Assembly (NCBI RefSeq): GCF_017875645.1
Contig: NZ_JAGGMR010000001.1
Coordinates: 4,774,001-4,838,000 of the forward strand
Direction of reading: 5' to 3'
DNA length: 64,000 nt
Origin: Nocardia goodfellowii
GTDB taxonomy: Bacteria > Actinomycetota > Actinomycetes > Mycobacteriales > Mycobacteriaceae
Under the pieces are notes generated by a model, which saw nothing but the letters and a program-made list of their open reading frames with translations, ran no database searches and was not told where the DNA came from. Shown here in pieces: positions 36,133 through 45,203 of the stretch (positions within the stretch are counted from its first letter, which is position 1; each line of letters opens with the position of its first letter). A program made the position numbers and the translations under genes.

Positions 36133-37707
36133 TCAGTCGTGCGCGCGGGCGGACAGCTCCTCGTGGTCGACGAGTTTGATGCGTGGCCGCAGCGCTCGGT
36201 GGCCGCGACGGCGTTCCTCGCTGTCGATCTTCAGCCAGCCGGCATACCCGACGGGATGAACGGAGGCGCGGCGAAAGCGCGCTTCCAGATCGGCCGGCTC
36301 CCGCACGGGTTGCCGGAGCTTTCCCGCTATGTAGTCCGCGCGCAGCGCCGCGATTGTCGCTTTGGCGCAGAAGCGGTTGGCGCCGATCGTGCCGCGGGCT
36401 CCGCGTTTGTGCCAGCCCACGCTGTACAGCCCTGGGATCGGCACACCCTGTGCGGTAACGCGCCCCGCCGCGGTCGGGCCGGCCGCATCCATCGCCAGCC
36501 CTGGCAGCGGCGTGCGGTGATGACCGATCGCGTGGACGACCAAACATGCCGGTATTACTTCACTGTGGCCGTTCGTCCCGACCAGCCGCACGTATTCGAC
36601 GCTGTCGCCGCCGCGGATCGCCGCGACGGAGGTGGCGAAACGGAAATTGACCCGCTTGCTCGCGGTACGGGGCCCGGCCCCCTGCAGCGTTCGGAGTGCG
36701 CGGTGCGCCCGCAGGTCACTCGCCGTGAATTCCCGATCCGTAGTGATGGACAACGAGTCACAGCGCGCCAGCGCGTCGGCCGCGGGCTCGGTGAACGCGG
36801 CCTGTGCTGGATCGCCGCGCCCGACGATCGTCACTTCGGTGATCGCGCCGGTTTCGAGTGCGGCCAGCGCATGGGCGGCGATATCGGTGGCACGCAGCGC
36901 ACCCGGGTCGGCGAGCAGCATCCGAGCGATATCGAGGGCGAGGTTTCCGTTGCCGACCACGACCGCCCGCGGCCCCGCCAGCCGAACATCCAGATCTGCC
37001 GAGTCGGGGTGGCCGTTGTACCAGGCCGCGAGCTCGGCGGCGGCCAGGCTGCCGGGCAACGCGTGGCCCGGTACCGCCAGCTTCTTCGGTGCGGACGCAC
37101 CGATGGCGATGACGACAGCGTGGTAGTGCCGGCGGAGTTCGTCCACACTCACGTCCTTGCCTACCTCGACGCCTAACAGCAAGCGCACGTTCGCTTCTCG
37201 GGCGAGGACCTCGAATGTCGCGGCGACGCTCTTCGTTCTCGGATGGTCCGGAGCGACACCGGATCGAAGCAGACCCCACGGTGTGTACAGCCGCTCATAG
37301 ACATCGACCTCGACTTCGGGGTGCCGCAGTAGTTCCTCGGCGGCGAACATTCCCGCGGGACCGGATCCGATGATGGCTATGCGCAACCGCGGCGTGCCCG
37401 GTGGTAAGGGACGCAGCGTCCAGCTCGGCGCCTGGGAGCCGGCCGGCACCGGGTTGGCGCGGAAGTGTTCCCGGTTCGCCTGCGCGTAATGCTGCTGGTC
37501 ACCGGTGAGAGTGGAGATGTGTTTGGCCGCGTCCGCGGCGCAGGCGTCCGCGCAAGCGCCACAGTCGATGCAGACGCCAGGATCGATGAACAGCATCTCG
37601 GCGGTGGCGAATCCAGGCTCGTCCGGCCTGGGATGGATGCAGTCCAGAGGGCATACCCGCACGCAGCTGCCGAGGCTGCAGCAGTCACCGGTGATGACAT
37701 GGGGCAT
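36133..37707 (-). CDS. ferredoxin-fused NADP reductase (FprA/FprB-like)
   Basis: A 524-residue protein. Residues 1-80 are a bacterial 7Fe/8Fe-type ferredoxin (DCCSLGSCVRVCPLDCIHP and CIDCGACADAC). Residues 105-520 are an adrenodoxin-reductase-like flavoprotein with an FAD site (IAIIGSGPAGMFAAEEL), an NADP site (VVVGNGNLALDIARMLL) and the C-terminal SVGWHKRGARGTIGANR. The ATG at 37707 lies 1 nt after the stop of the AurF-like gene, so the two are translated together. It would pass electrons from NADPH to the diiron oxygenase, and perhaps to the P450s, which have no local redox partner. Confidence 0.9.
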   Translation of the reverse strand: MPHVITGDCCSLGSCVRVCPLDCIHPRPDEPGFATAEMLFIDPGVCIDCGACADACAADAAKHISTLTGDQQHYAQANREHFRANPVPAGSQAPSWTLRPLPPGTPRLRIAIIGSGPAGMFAAEELLRHPEVEVDVYERLYTPWGLLRSGVAPDHPRTKSVAATFEVLAREANVRLLLGVEVGKDVSVDELRRHYHAVVIAIGASAPKKLAVPGHALPGSLAAAELAAWYNGHPDSADLDVRLAGPRAVVVGNGNLALDIARMLLADPGALRATDIAAHALAALETGAITEVTIVGRGDPAQAAFTEPAADALARCDSLSITTDREFTASDLRAHRALRTLQGAGPRTASKRVNFRFATSVAAIRGGDSVEYVRLVGTNGHSEVIPACLVVHAIGHHRTPLPGLAMDAAGPTAAGRVTAQGVPIPGLYSVGWHKRGARGTIGANRFCAKATIAALRADYIAGKLRQPVREPADLEARFRRASVHPVGYAGWLKIDSEERRRGHRALRPRIKLVDHEELSARAHD

Positions 37708-37708
37708 G

Positions 37709-38602
37709 TCACAGCACTCCGGCGAAGCGGCAGATCGCGTCACCGAATCTGTTGCGTATCCCGAGTTCGGCGAAGGTGTGCATCGCCCGTTCGGAAAACC
37801 ATCGCTGCGACTCCCGCCAATACTTGTTGGTCTTGGCCGCCCGCGATGCGAGTCGCGCGTCGAGTCCGACGTTCTCGTACACCGTGGGCGGCACCATGAA
37901 CCGAGTCACCAGGAAGGCCACCGGACCGTAGATCGCGGCGACTATCGCCTTCTCGATCGGTGAGTGGGGAATTCTTTCGGCCAATTCCGCGCGAGCGAAG
38001 GTCAGATGCCGAGACTCCTCGACCACGTGGATATGGCTGACCCGCCGGACCAGCGGCTGCACGTTCTCATCGGCGGCGAGTTCGCGCTGGAGGGCGTCGC
38101 CGTACTCCTCGAAGAACATCGCCAACGTCATGCCGACGACGATGAAGGGCGGAGCGAGCGCGGCAGCCGCCTGCGTGAGGTGAAACGCCCACGCCGGCGG
38201 ACCGTAGGTCGGCGCTCCGGCGGCGGCGATGATGCGTCCGAACATGGTCGAATGCCTGCACTCGTCCGCGATCTCGGTGTAGAGATGCCAGGCCAGCGGC
38301 GTCGCGACGTCACTGTTCAGCACCTGCCGCATCAAGAACGTATTCAACAGGGTCTCCACCCAGATCTCGATCGCATGCATCGACGCCATTTGGTGCCGGG
38401 AGAACTCGATGCGCTGTTCCGGCGTCATCATGGCCCAGATCTCGGTGCCATACAGTGCGCACCGATGTTCGGAGAGGTACATCATTTCCGGGACCGGTCC
38501 CGCGCCCCAGTCGATGTCGGCATTGATGTCGAAGGTCGAGGTAGCGGCGCTGTCGAGCAGCATCTGCACGGTCCGGTCGGTCGGCGAAGGAGTTCTCGTC
38601 AT
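37709..38602 (-). CDS. AurF-like diiron oxygenase
   Basis: A 297-residue helical protein resembling the p-aminobenzoate N-oxygenase (AurF/CmlI) family. Candidate iron ligands are the Glu of AIEIWVETLLN, Glu/His of EIADECRHSTMF and Glu/His of VVEESRHLTFARAE. Members oxidise arylamines to nitro groups or hydroxylate carrier-bound substrates. No aromatic amine pathway is evident nearby, so N-oxidation of an amine such as histamine, or C-hydroxylation, are open options. The gene overlaps the upstream hydrolase by 4 nt and is coupled to its likely reductase downstream. Confidence 0.8.
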   Translation of the reverse strand: MTRTPSPTDRTVQMLLDSAATSTFDINADIDWGAGPVPEMMYLSEHRCALYGTEIWAMMTPEQRIEFSRHQMASMHAIEIWVETLLNTFLMRQVLNSDVATPLAWHLYTEIADECRHSTMFGRIIAAAGAPTYGPPAWAFHLTQAAAALAPPFIVVGMTLAMFFEEYGDALQRELAADENVQPLVRRVSHIHVVEESRHLTFARAELAERIPHSPIEKAIVAAIYGPVAFLVTRFMVPPTVYENVGLDARLASRAAKTNKYWRESQRWFSERAMHTFAELGIRNRFGDAICRFAGVL

Positions 38603-40536
38603 GATCGTTGTCCTCCAAGGGGCGTCGTGCTGCCGGTGAGCGGTTTGGCGAGGAAGGTCAGATAGCTCGGCTCGGTGCCGGTCAGATAGATGGCTTGGCG
38701 GCCCAGCTTCCGCTGGATCGACGGCGTGCGCATGTGTAGCGGAAAGCTGGCGTGGCGTACGGCGACCCGGAGCCGGTGGCCCGCGCGGATCAACGCGTCG
38801 GTGGATTGGATGTCGATATCGAGGGTGTGCGGCACGTGCGGCTCGACCGGCAGAGCGGAATCCGCGGTCATCGGATGCTGGGCATGCACGAGCTGACCGT
38901 CGACATAGCGGCAGCCGGCCGGGTCGAGCGCTCTGAGCGAGGAACGCAGGGCGCCGCGGGTCAGGACCGCGGCGGAGCCGTCGGGGTCAACGTCGCTGAC
39001 GGTGATCGACCAGAACGCGTCGATGCCGGTGGTGATCGCCTGGAAGTGCAGATTGAGCGGGCCGGACAGCACCGTGTCCGCGGGCAGCGGTGCGCCGGTG
39101 AAGCACACCGCGGCGATCTCGACCGGCCGTTCGTCGGTCCCGAAATCCGGACCGAGAAGGACCGACAACCCCAGCGTCACGACGGCGGTATTGCTCGCGG
39201 CCGGAGCGAAGGCCAGTCGCGCCGGTATGGGGATGGTGTGCACTCCGGTCGGCGCGGCGACGCTGAGCGAGCCGTCGTAGCCGGCGTAGGAAGCCGTACC
39301 GCTGCTGGTGGATTCGAGATAGAGCCGGCACACCTGCGACCCGGGTTCGGGGAATTCGTCGAGCCGGACCCAGCCGTCTGCCTGACGTCGGACAACGATC
39401 GGACCGTAGTGGTCGATGTTGGTGTCGATCCCCTTGAGCCACTTGTCGAACCAGGCGCTCTGCAGATCCGCCAGCGTCGGTGGGCCGCCCGGGGCACCGA
39501 GCCCGGAGCCGGGAGACAGGTGATACCCCTGATCGACCAGCACTTGTTTCTCGCCGGGCGGCATCTGCAACCGATCGTAGAGACGTGTCGACGAACGGCT
39601 GTAGATGTCATGCCAGGCGCTGTAGAGAAAGGTGGGTACTTCGATCTGTTCGAACCGTGCCAGCCTTGCCTGCCAGGTCGGACCGAGACGGCTGTCAGGG
39701 TGGTCGTCCGAGGCGAACAGGTGCAGGCCCCGGTCCAGCCAGGACACGGGATGGGCGACCCGGTCACGCAGATATCGGCCGAGCAGCCCCGAGCGGGCCA
39801 GGCCGGTCACCGACGGAATCCATTTGCCCGCGGTGACTCCGAGGATCCAGCCGAGGACGAATGGGCACGGCACGCCGCCGGCCAGCGCGATTTCCCGGGC
39901 GATGTCCTCGGACCCCTCCTCGATGAAGGCGGCCTTCAGCCCCGGCGGCCGCAAGCCCGCGGCGATCAACGCGACTTGTGCATGGTAAGAGATTCCGGCC
40001 AGCCCCAAATCGCCGTTGCACCAAGGTTGTTCACGCACCCACGCCAGGGTCTCCAGGTAATCCAATTGTTCGCGCTCACCGTGGAATTCCCAGGCTCCGG
40101 TGGAGGAACCGGTGCCCCGGATATCGACTACGACCGTCGCGTACCCGCGCCGCGCCAGACCCCGGTAGTCGGCCATCGTTTCCAGGCCGCCGACGGCCAA
40201 TGTCCGGAACAGATCCCATGGTGTGAAACGGAGACGGGGGTGCTCCGCCGCCGTCGGGGCGACCGAATCCACCAGGCGGCCCATTGTTTTCAGCGCGGCC
40301 ATGGTGAAGTACAGACGAGACAGCATTTTGTTGTATGGGGTGAAGATCACCACGGCGGGCAGTGGCTCGGCTACCGGTTCGCCGTCGGTGCCGGGCCGCG
40401 TGATATCCGCGGTGAGGGTCGCCCCGTCGGACATCGTTATCGGAGTGTCGGAGAACAAGTAGGTTCGCGGGTACACGCCAACGCTATAGGTGAAACGGTA
40501 GTCGACCGGCAGGGGAGTTCTCGGATTCGACTTCAC
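38599..40536 (-). CDS. CocE/NonD-family hydrolase (X-Pro dipeptidyl-peptidase-like)
   Basis: A 645-residue protein. The alpha/beta hydrolase core includes VVVDIRGTGSSTGAW and the nucleophile elbow GISYHA (family GxSYxG with the last Gly replaced by Ala). It is followed by the acid/His region and a C-terminal jelly-roll domain ending in RLRVAVRHASFP. No signal peptide is seen. Relatives hydrolyse acyl esters or peptides. It is the first gene of the minus operon that continues with the AurF-like oxygenase, the ferredoxin-reductase and WS/DGAT. Confidence 0.82.
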   Translation of the reverse strand: MKSNPRTPLPVDYRFTYSVGVYPRTYLFSDTPITMSDGATLTADITRPGTDGEPVAEPLPAVVIFTPYNKMLSRLYFTMAALKTMGRLVDSVAPTAAEHPRLRFTPWDLFRTLAVGGLETMADYRGLARRGYATVVVDIRGTGSSTGAWEFHGEREQLDYLETLAWVREQPWCNGDLGLAGISYHAQVALIAAGLRPPGLKAAFIEEGSEDIAREIALAGGVPCPFVLGWILGVTAGKWIPSVTGLARSGLLGRYLRDRVAHPVSWLDRGLHLFASDDHPDSRLGPTWQARLARFEQIEVPTFLYSAWHDIYSRSSTRLYDRLQMPPGEKQVLVDQGYHLSPGSGLGAPGGPPTLADLQSAWFDKWLKGIDTNIDHYGPIVVRRQADGWVRLDEFPEPGSQVCRLYLESTSSGTASYAGYDGSLSVAAPTGVHTIPIPARLAFAPAASNTAVVTLGLSVLLGPDFGTDERPVEIAAVCFTGAPLPADTVLSGPLNLHFQAITTGIDAFWSITVSDVDPDGSAAVLTRGALRSSLRALDPAGCRYVDGQLVHAQHPMTADSALPVEPHVPHTLDIDIQSTDALIRAGHRLRVAVRHASFPLHMRTPSIQRKLGRQAIYLTGTEPSYLTFLAKPLTGSTTPLGGQRS

Positions 40537-41135
40537 GGGGTCACTTTCTGGCTTACGCTCGCGCGTAGTTCGGTTGCTCCGGAATTGGGTAAGCGTCTGG
40601 AAGTAGCACGCGACAGGTAAACGGCATGGCAGCAGTGGATTTCGAAATGGTGGATTATGAGCCGGTCATTCGCGACGAAGAGGATCTTTATCGGTGACGC
40701 AAGCGTTCGTGCCGTGACGCAAACTGATTAGAACATGTTCATGCAGACCGGCGGAATTTCCGAATCATGAAGCAACGTGACGTGCTCATTCGGTGTACAC
40801 GGTTGCTGGGCGTCATCCGATGATAGCCAGACCGCATCGCGGATCGCAACAGATCCGCGGAGGTCGGCGCTGAGATCCGTAAGTTCCTCAGTCCGAGGGG
40901 CTTCCGACCGTCTGGCCGTGGCAGGGCCTGAACGGCGTCGTTCGCGGCGGTCGTGTCACCTGCATGTGCAAAGCGGAAACAGCTGCGCCACACGAGGAGT
41001 ACCCTCGAGTGTGCTGATACGAAGGATTTCCGGACGCTTACTCCGGCCTTCGGTTCGGTCGCATGGAATTCGACCTGAAAGGTCGTCGCCGCGCTGGTTT
41101 TCCTGCTTTCGGAGTCCGGACCGGAGAACTATCGA
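40537..41135. other. divergent intergenic region
   Basis: 599 bp between the CocE-type hydrolase (minus) and the amidohydrolase (plus). Several short frames exist, but none shows coding bias or a known domain. The segment 40620-40760 is the most AT-rich and carries the GTGACGCAA direct repeat listed separately; it is the likely promoter area for the minus operon. Confidence 0.55.
40694..40722. repeat. direct repeat GTGACGCAA, 20-bp period
   Basis: The 9-mer GTGACGCAA occurs at 40694-40702 and 40714-40722, two helical turns apart. It lies about 160 bp upstream of the minus operon starting at 40536. GTGACGCA also occurs at 43870-43877, 30 bp before the terpene synthase start. It is a candidate operator; one further GTGACGCAA lies inside a coding region at 51819. 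Confidence 0.4.
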
Positions 41136-42371
41136 ATGCCGTCGAGTACGCGTTTCGTCATTGTCGCGGATCACTGCTGGGACGGGGTCGGTTCCCGTCC
41201 CACCGGGCCGACCGCCGTAGTCGTGGACAACGGCACCATCGTTTCGGTTTCCCCGGTCACAGGGGAGGTTCGGCAAGGGGACGCGGCAATCGTCGAATTG
41301 GGAAGGCGCACACTGCTACCGGGGCTCATCGACTGCCATGTGCATCTGGTCGACGAGAGGCTCGATATAGCGTCGGCCGCGTACCAGGCGCTGCGAGCGG
41401 TACCGCCCATGCGAGCGCTGCTCGCCAACGGATTCACCACAGTTCGTGATCTGGGCAGTGCGGGCGATGCGATCAACGTCGGGCTGCGGCAGGCGGTGGA
41501 CACCGGCCTTGTCGAAGGCCCCCGACTCTTCGTCGCACCCAACATCATCTCCACCCCGGGCGGACACGGGGACAAGATGCCTCAGCTTACCGAACGCTAC
41601 GGAGTGGAGATCGGCACGATCGCCGCCGGGGCCGATCAACTGAGAAAGCTTGTCCGCGAACAGCTCCGGTTCGGCGCCGACTGGATCAAGTTCGCCGCCA
41701 GCGGCGGCTTCAGTTCGGCGGCGGACACGCCGGACCAGGTCTCGTTCACCCTTGCCGAAATGACCGCGATCGTCGATACAGCGCGAGACCTCGGTTTGCC
41801 TTGCGCGGCGCACGCTGTCAACGACGAATCGGTGCGCCGCGCCCTGCGGGCAGGTGTCCGCAGCATCGAACACGCGAGTCTCGTCACGGCCGAGACGCTT
41901 GCGAGTATCGCCGAGCACGGCGCCTACCTTGTGCCCACGCTCTATGGTCCGCGCTACTTCGTCGACCACCTCGATGACGACGACTTCTGGACCGACTACG
42001 AACCGCGGATGCGTGCGAAGATCCGCCGGCACGCCGAGCAGATCAAGGCATCGGCCGAGCTTCTCGCGGCCAGCGACGTCGACATCGCATACGGGACCGA
42101 TGCGGGCATGTTTCCGCACGGAGACAACTGGCGCGAATTCCAAGCGATGGATGAAGTCGGAATCAGCCCGCTACGAACCCTGCGGGCAGCGACCAGCGTC
42201 GCGGCCGACCTGTTGAACCGTCCGGATCTCGGCCGTATCGAACAGGGTGCCACCGCCGACCTCATCGCCGTCGACGGGCATCCGTTCACCGACATCGAGG
42301 CTATGGGCCGGGTGGAGTTCGTCATGCAGAACGGCGTCATCCGGCTGGACCCGCGCGCTCCGGACCGATGA
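41136..42371 (+). CDS. metal-dependent amidohydrolase (imidazolonepropionase-like)
   Basis: A 411-residue TIM-barrel hydrolase. Metal ligands are visible as HVH in GLIDCHVHLVD (His68, His70), the Lys in DWIKFAASGG, His in CAAHAVND and SIEHASL, and Asp in IAYGTDAGMF. The C-terminus has the usual GATADLIAVDGHPF. This subgroup includes prolidase- and imidazolonepropionase-like enzymes acting on cyclic amides or dipeptides. It converges with a histidine decarboxylase gene 14 bp downstream, but the two do not share a transcript. Confidence 0.85.
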   Translation: MPSSTRFVIVADHCWDGVGSRPTGPTAVVVDNGTIVSVSPVTGEVRQGDAAIVELGRRTLLPGLIDCHVHLVDERLDIASAAYQALRAVPPMRALLANGFTTVRDLGSAGDAINVGLRQAVDTGLVEGPRLFVAPNIISTPGGHGDKMPQLTERYGVEIGTIAAGADQLRKLVREQLRFGADWIKFAASGGFSSAADTPDQVSFTLAEMTAIVDTARDLGLPCAAHAVNDESVRRALRAGVRSIEHASLVTAETLASIAEHGAYLVPTLYGPRYFVDHLDDDDFWTDYEPRMRAKIRRHAEQIKASAELLAASDVDIAYGTDAGMFPHGDNWREFQAMDEVGISPLRTLRAATSVAADLLNRPDLGRIEQGATADLIAVDGHPFTDIEAMGRVEFVMQNGVIRLDPRAPDR

Positions 42372-42384
42372 TTCGGTGCGATGA

Positions 42385-43542
42385 TCAGCGGCGGATTTCC
42401 GCGCAGAGGCGGTCTATGTGCTCTTCGGTGACATGCGGCATGGTGACGAGGTGGGCCCTCTCATCGACGGTCAACAAGTTCCACCGTTGGCATACCTCCG
42501 CCGAGGGAGCGTCGAAGACAACGGTATTGCTGCCGGGTGGCCGCACCGGATTCCTGCCTTCGCCGCGCAAGCGATTCTCGGCGTAGCGCGCGGTATCGAG
42601 ACAGTGCTGGACGCGTCGGCGCAGACCCGTGCGTCCCAGGCGGCGTAGTTCGTACCAGAGCAGCGCCGGAGTGAACGCATCGCGCGACCCATTGATGGTG
42701 TCGTCATCGGAGCCGACCGCGACATCTGTTTTCCGGATCTTCTCGACATCCCGGCGGTGTGCCAGCACTATCCCGCTCGGGATAGGGCCGCCGATCATCT
42801 TGTGCCCGCTGATCGCCACCGTATCGGCGCCGGACTCGAACGCCCAGGGCCGAGGGGTCGGTCCGAGCGCCGCCAGTAGACCACCGAAAGCGGCGTCGGA
42901 GTGGATATGAATGTTTGTCGTGCCGAGCGTGTTCAACGCCGCCCGGACCCCGGCGATGTCATCGTAGGCACCGCCGGTGGTGGTCCCGATCGTGGCGACC
43001 ACCAGCGCCGCCCGGCCATCGCCGTGCCGTCGATGCAGCTCCGTCAAGTTGTCGAGATCCATGGTTTGGTCCGCCAGACAGGCGACGGAGCGCGCCTCGA
43101 CGCGTAGGAGTCGTGCGATCTTCATCATCGAATAGTGCGCGGCAGCCGAGTAGTACATGACAGCGTCCGGAAAACGTTCGCGCCCGAGATAGCAGCCGAA
43201 CAGATTCCCTTCGGTACCGCCGTTCGTGACGTAGCCGAAGGCATCCGGACATCCCGCCAGGCGGGCGAAGAAGTCGATCACCGCCAGTTCGAAAGGCTTG
43301 GTGTGGAAATGATATTCGCTCTCCTTCCGCGGGTCGCCCACATTGTTGCCGTGGACGGCCAGGAACTCCGACAGTTGCCGGTAGTCGAAGTCGAGATTGA
43401 CCGGGAAACCGAGCATGTACTCACGTCCACCGAGCATCTGAGCGGCCGTGTCGGTCAAGATCTCCACATCGTGCTCCGAAGTCGCGGTGGTTTCCGATGG
43501 GTCGTCGAGGATGGTGAGATCCTTCTGGTCTGGGAATTTCAT
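42385..43542 (-). CDS. hdc: PLP-dependent histidine decarboxylase
   Basis: A 385-residue group II decarboxylase. The PLP lysine is Lys248 in ISGHKMIGG. The YVTNGGTEGNLFGCYLGRE segment and IHSDAAFGG are close to those of bacterial PLP-type histidine decarboxylases, which are used in siderophore and natural product pathways to make histamine. I choose the ATG at 43542 (MKFPDQ), preceded by AGAGGTGG; a second ATG at 43560 is less well placed. Substrate preference for histidine over other amino acids rests on overall similarity only. Confidence 0.82.
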   Translation of the reverse strand: MKFPDQKDLTILDDPSETTATSEHDVEILTDTAAQMLGGREYMLGFPVNLDFDYRQLSEFLAVHGNNVGDPRKESEYHFHTKPFELAVIDFFARLAGCPDAFGYVTNGGTEGNLFGCYLGRERFPDAVMYYSAAAHYSMMKIARLLRVEARSVACLADQTMDLDNLTELHRRHGDGRAALVVATIGTTTGGAYDDIAGVRAALNTLGTTNIHIHSDAAFGGLLAALGPTPRPWAFESGADTVAISGHKMIGGPIPSGIVLAHRRDVEKIRKTDVAVGSDDDTINGSRDAFTPALLWYELRRLGRTGLRRRVQHCLDTARYAENRLRGEGRNPVRPPGSNTVVFDAPSAEVCQRWNLLTVDERAHLVTMPHVTEEHIDRLCAEIRR

Positions 43543-43900
43543 GACGCCACCTCTGTTCATTGCTGCGGGCCGAGCGGCCACCACGGCCTCCGCGTCCGGC
43601 GTCGGGTTCCGGTGGTTCACTTCTCCGCACGCCGGACCAGATGGCTGAGCCTCGCACCGCGAGTGTCTACAAAGAACTCGGCCGCAACAATATTGGGCAA
43701 TAAGCAAAGCGCTTCCAGCACTTCGATGGTACGGCAGTCGTCGGGGGCTCAGGCGGCTCCTTGGCCAAAGACTGCATCGACTCGACAACAACTCGGTGTT
43801 GCGGCGCATCCGCTGAACCGACCTACCGTCGTACTCCAGACCACTCCGCGACAGCGATATGACCAGGCAGTGACGCACTGGATATATAGGAGCCGAAAGC
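43543..43900. promoter_or_regulatory. divergent promoter region, decarboxylase/terpene synthase
   Basis: 358 bp without a supported gene. The plus-strand end has TATATAGGAGCCGAAAGC directly before the terpene synthase ATG, giving a good ribosome site (AGGAG) and a TA-rich element. A single GTGACGCA lies at 43870-43877, matching the doublet upstream of the 40536 operon. Confidence 0.45.
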
Positions 43901-44887
43901 ATGCCCGGAGCACTGGAATTCGATGTCCCGTTCACCTCGCGGATCAGCCCGGACGTGAACCAGGCACGCGAGCACGGCCTGTCGTGGCTGCGGTCGTACG
44001 GTCTTCTGTCGAATACCGTCGACGCCGACAACTTTTTGGCGTTCCGTTTAGCAGACGCGGCCGCGACGTGCTGGCCGGACGCCCGCGGCGCCGATCTGTG
44101 TGTAGCCACCGATTTCAGCGGCTGGACCAGGATCGCCGACGACATGTTCATCGCCCAGCCTGCCGCGGCCCTATATTCGGTCACCGAGGTCGAGCGACTG
44201 CTCGAAACCGCCCTCGGTAACGAACCCCTCGTCAGCGAAAATCACTGCCCAACACCGATGACCAGCAGTTTTGCGGACCTGTGGACGCGTCTCACCGACG
44301 GAATGTCACCCACCTGGCAGCGCCGGATCGCCGACGCCCTACTCCGCTTTTTTGCCGCATGCCGAACCGAAGTGGACAACCGGCGTCGCGAGAGGGTACC
44401 CACCGTCGCGGACTACCGGCGTCTCCGGCGCGACAGCGTCTTCACCGACGCCTTGTTCGCCCTTACCGAGCGCACCAGTCACCTGGAGGCGCCCGCGATA
44501 CTCTTCGCCAACCCTCGGTTCCTTGCCCTGCGAGACGCCGGAACCGATCTGGCCGCCTTCATCAACGACCTGTACTCGCTCGATATCGAGGAGTCTCAAG
44601 GCGACTGCCACAACCTCGCCCTCGTCCTCCAGCACGAGCTGGACTGCTCACGAGATGACGCGATCGCCCGAGTCCAGCACGAGATCACCGCGCTGACCCG
44701 AGATTTCCTCGCGCTCGAAGCCGGCTTGCCGGCCCTCTACCGATCCCTGAATCTCTCAGCCCCACAGCAGAAAGCGGCATCGCACTACGTCGACGGAATC
44801 CGCAACATCGTCGCGACGACCCGCGACTGGTCGTCGACCTCCAGCTGCTACGACGTCCCCTCGCTAGACGGCCAGATCTCCGACTGA
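43901..44887 (+). CDS. class I terpene synthase, atypical Asp motif
   Basis: A 328-residue terpene cyclase. The NSE triad is complete: NDLYSLDIEESQGD (Asn222, Ser226, Glu230). The first metal motif is only ADDMFIAQ (Asp80, Asp81) without the third acidic residue at the usual spacing. The C-terminal RY-type pair is altered (WSSTSSCYD). Length and the single alpha domain fit a sesquiterpene or diterpene synthase. It is unlinked from a prenyl synthase and has its own promoter region and ribosome site (AGGAG). Confidence 0.82.
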   Translation: MPGALEFDVPFTSRISPDVNQAREHGLSWLRSYGLLSNTVDADNFLAFRLADAAATCWPDARGADLCVATDFSGWTRIADDMFIAQPAAALYSVTEVERLLETALGNEPLVSENHCPTPMTSSFADLWTRLTDGMSPTWQRRIADALLRFFAACRTEVDNRRRERVPTVADYRRLRRDSVFTDALFALTERTSHLEAPAILFANPRFLALRDAGTDLAAFINDLYSLDIEESQGDCHNLALVLQHELDCSRDDAIARVQHEITALTRDFLALEAGLPALYRSLNLSAPQQKAASHYVDGIRNIVATTRDWSSTSSCYDVPSLDGQISD

Positions 44888-44971
44888 GGCGTAGCCAATT
44901 CTTCGCCTATCCCATCGGCGCATGCAAACCTAATGGTTGGATTGAGTTATGTGCTACTTTCCCGCTATTGT

Positions 44972-44997
44972 CATTTGACGTCGCGGCTCGTCAAATG
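44972..44997. promoter_or_regulatory. perfect 9-bp inverted repeat
   Basis: CATTTGACG at 44972-44980 and its complement CGTCAAATG at 44989-44997 enclose an 8-nt spacer. The RNA would form a 9-bp hairpin, but no T-run follows, so an operator for a dimeric regulator is as likely as a terminator of the terpene synthase gene 85 bp upstream. Confidence 0.5.
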
Positions 44998-45036
44998 TCT
45001 CCAGCTGGGTTATCATATGTAATATCTTTGATAGAC

Positions 45037-45060
45037 GCTTCACTCGAGCTTCGGTGAAGC
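45037..45060. promoter_or_regulatory. perfect 7-bp inverted repeat
   Basis: GCTTCAC at 45037-45043 pairs with GTGAAGC at 45054-45060 around a 10-nt loop. It lies 40 bp after the first inverted repeat and 144 bp before the leader frame, and could be an operator or part of an mRNA leader structure. Confidence 0.4.
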
Positions 45061-45203
45061 TTACGGTTCGTGGTGTCGAAGCACTCTTTCGCTGATTCTT
45101 TCCGTGGTGCCGTCCGCTCCCTTCGTAATTATGCATTGTTTATCTGGTCAAGTTCCGATTGATCTGTATGAGCTCTCATTGCTGTGTTATAAGAAGGAAT
45201 TCC

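Noticed and set aside
38752..40620. 622-codon open frame on the plus strand
   Set aside because: It lies entirely antisense to the CocE-type hydrolase, has no recognisable domain, and is explained by the high-GC codon bias of that gene.
44954..45136. 60-codon minus-strand frame in the AT-rich gap
   Set aside because: No ribosome site, no similarity, and it is interrupted in sense by the inverted repeats there.
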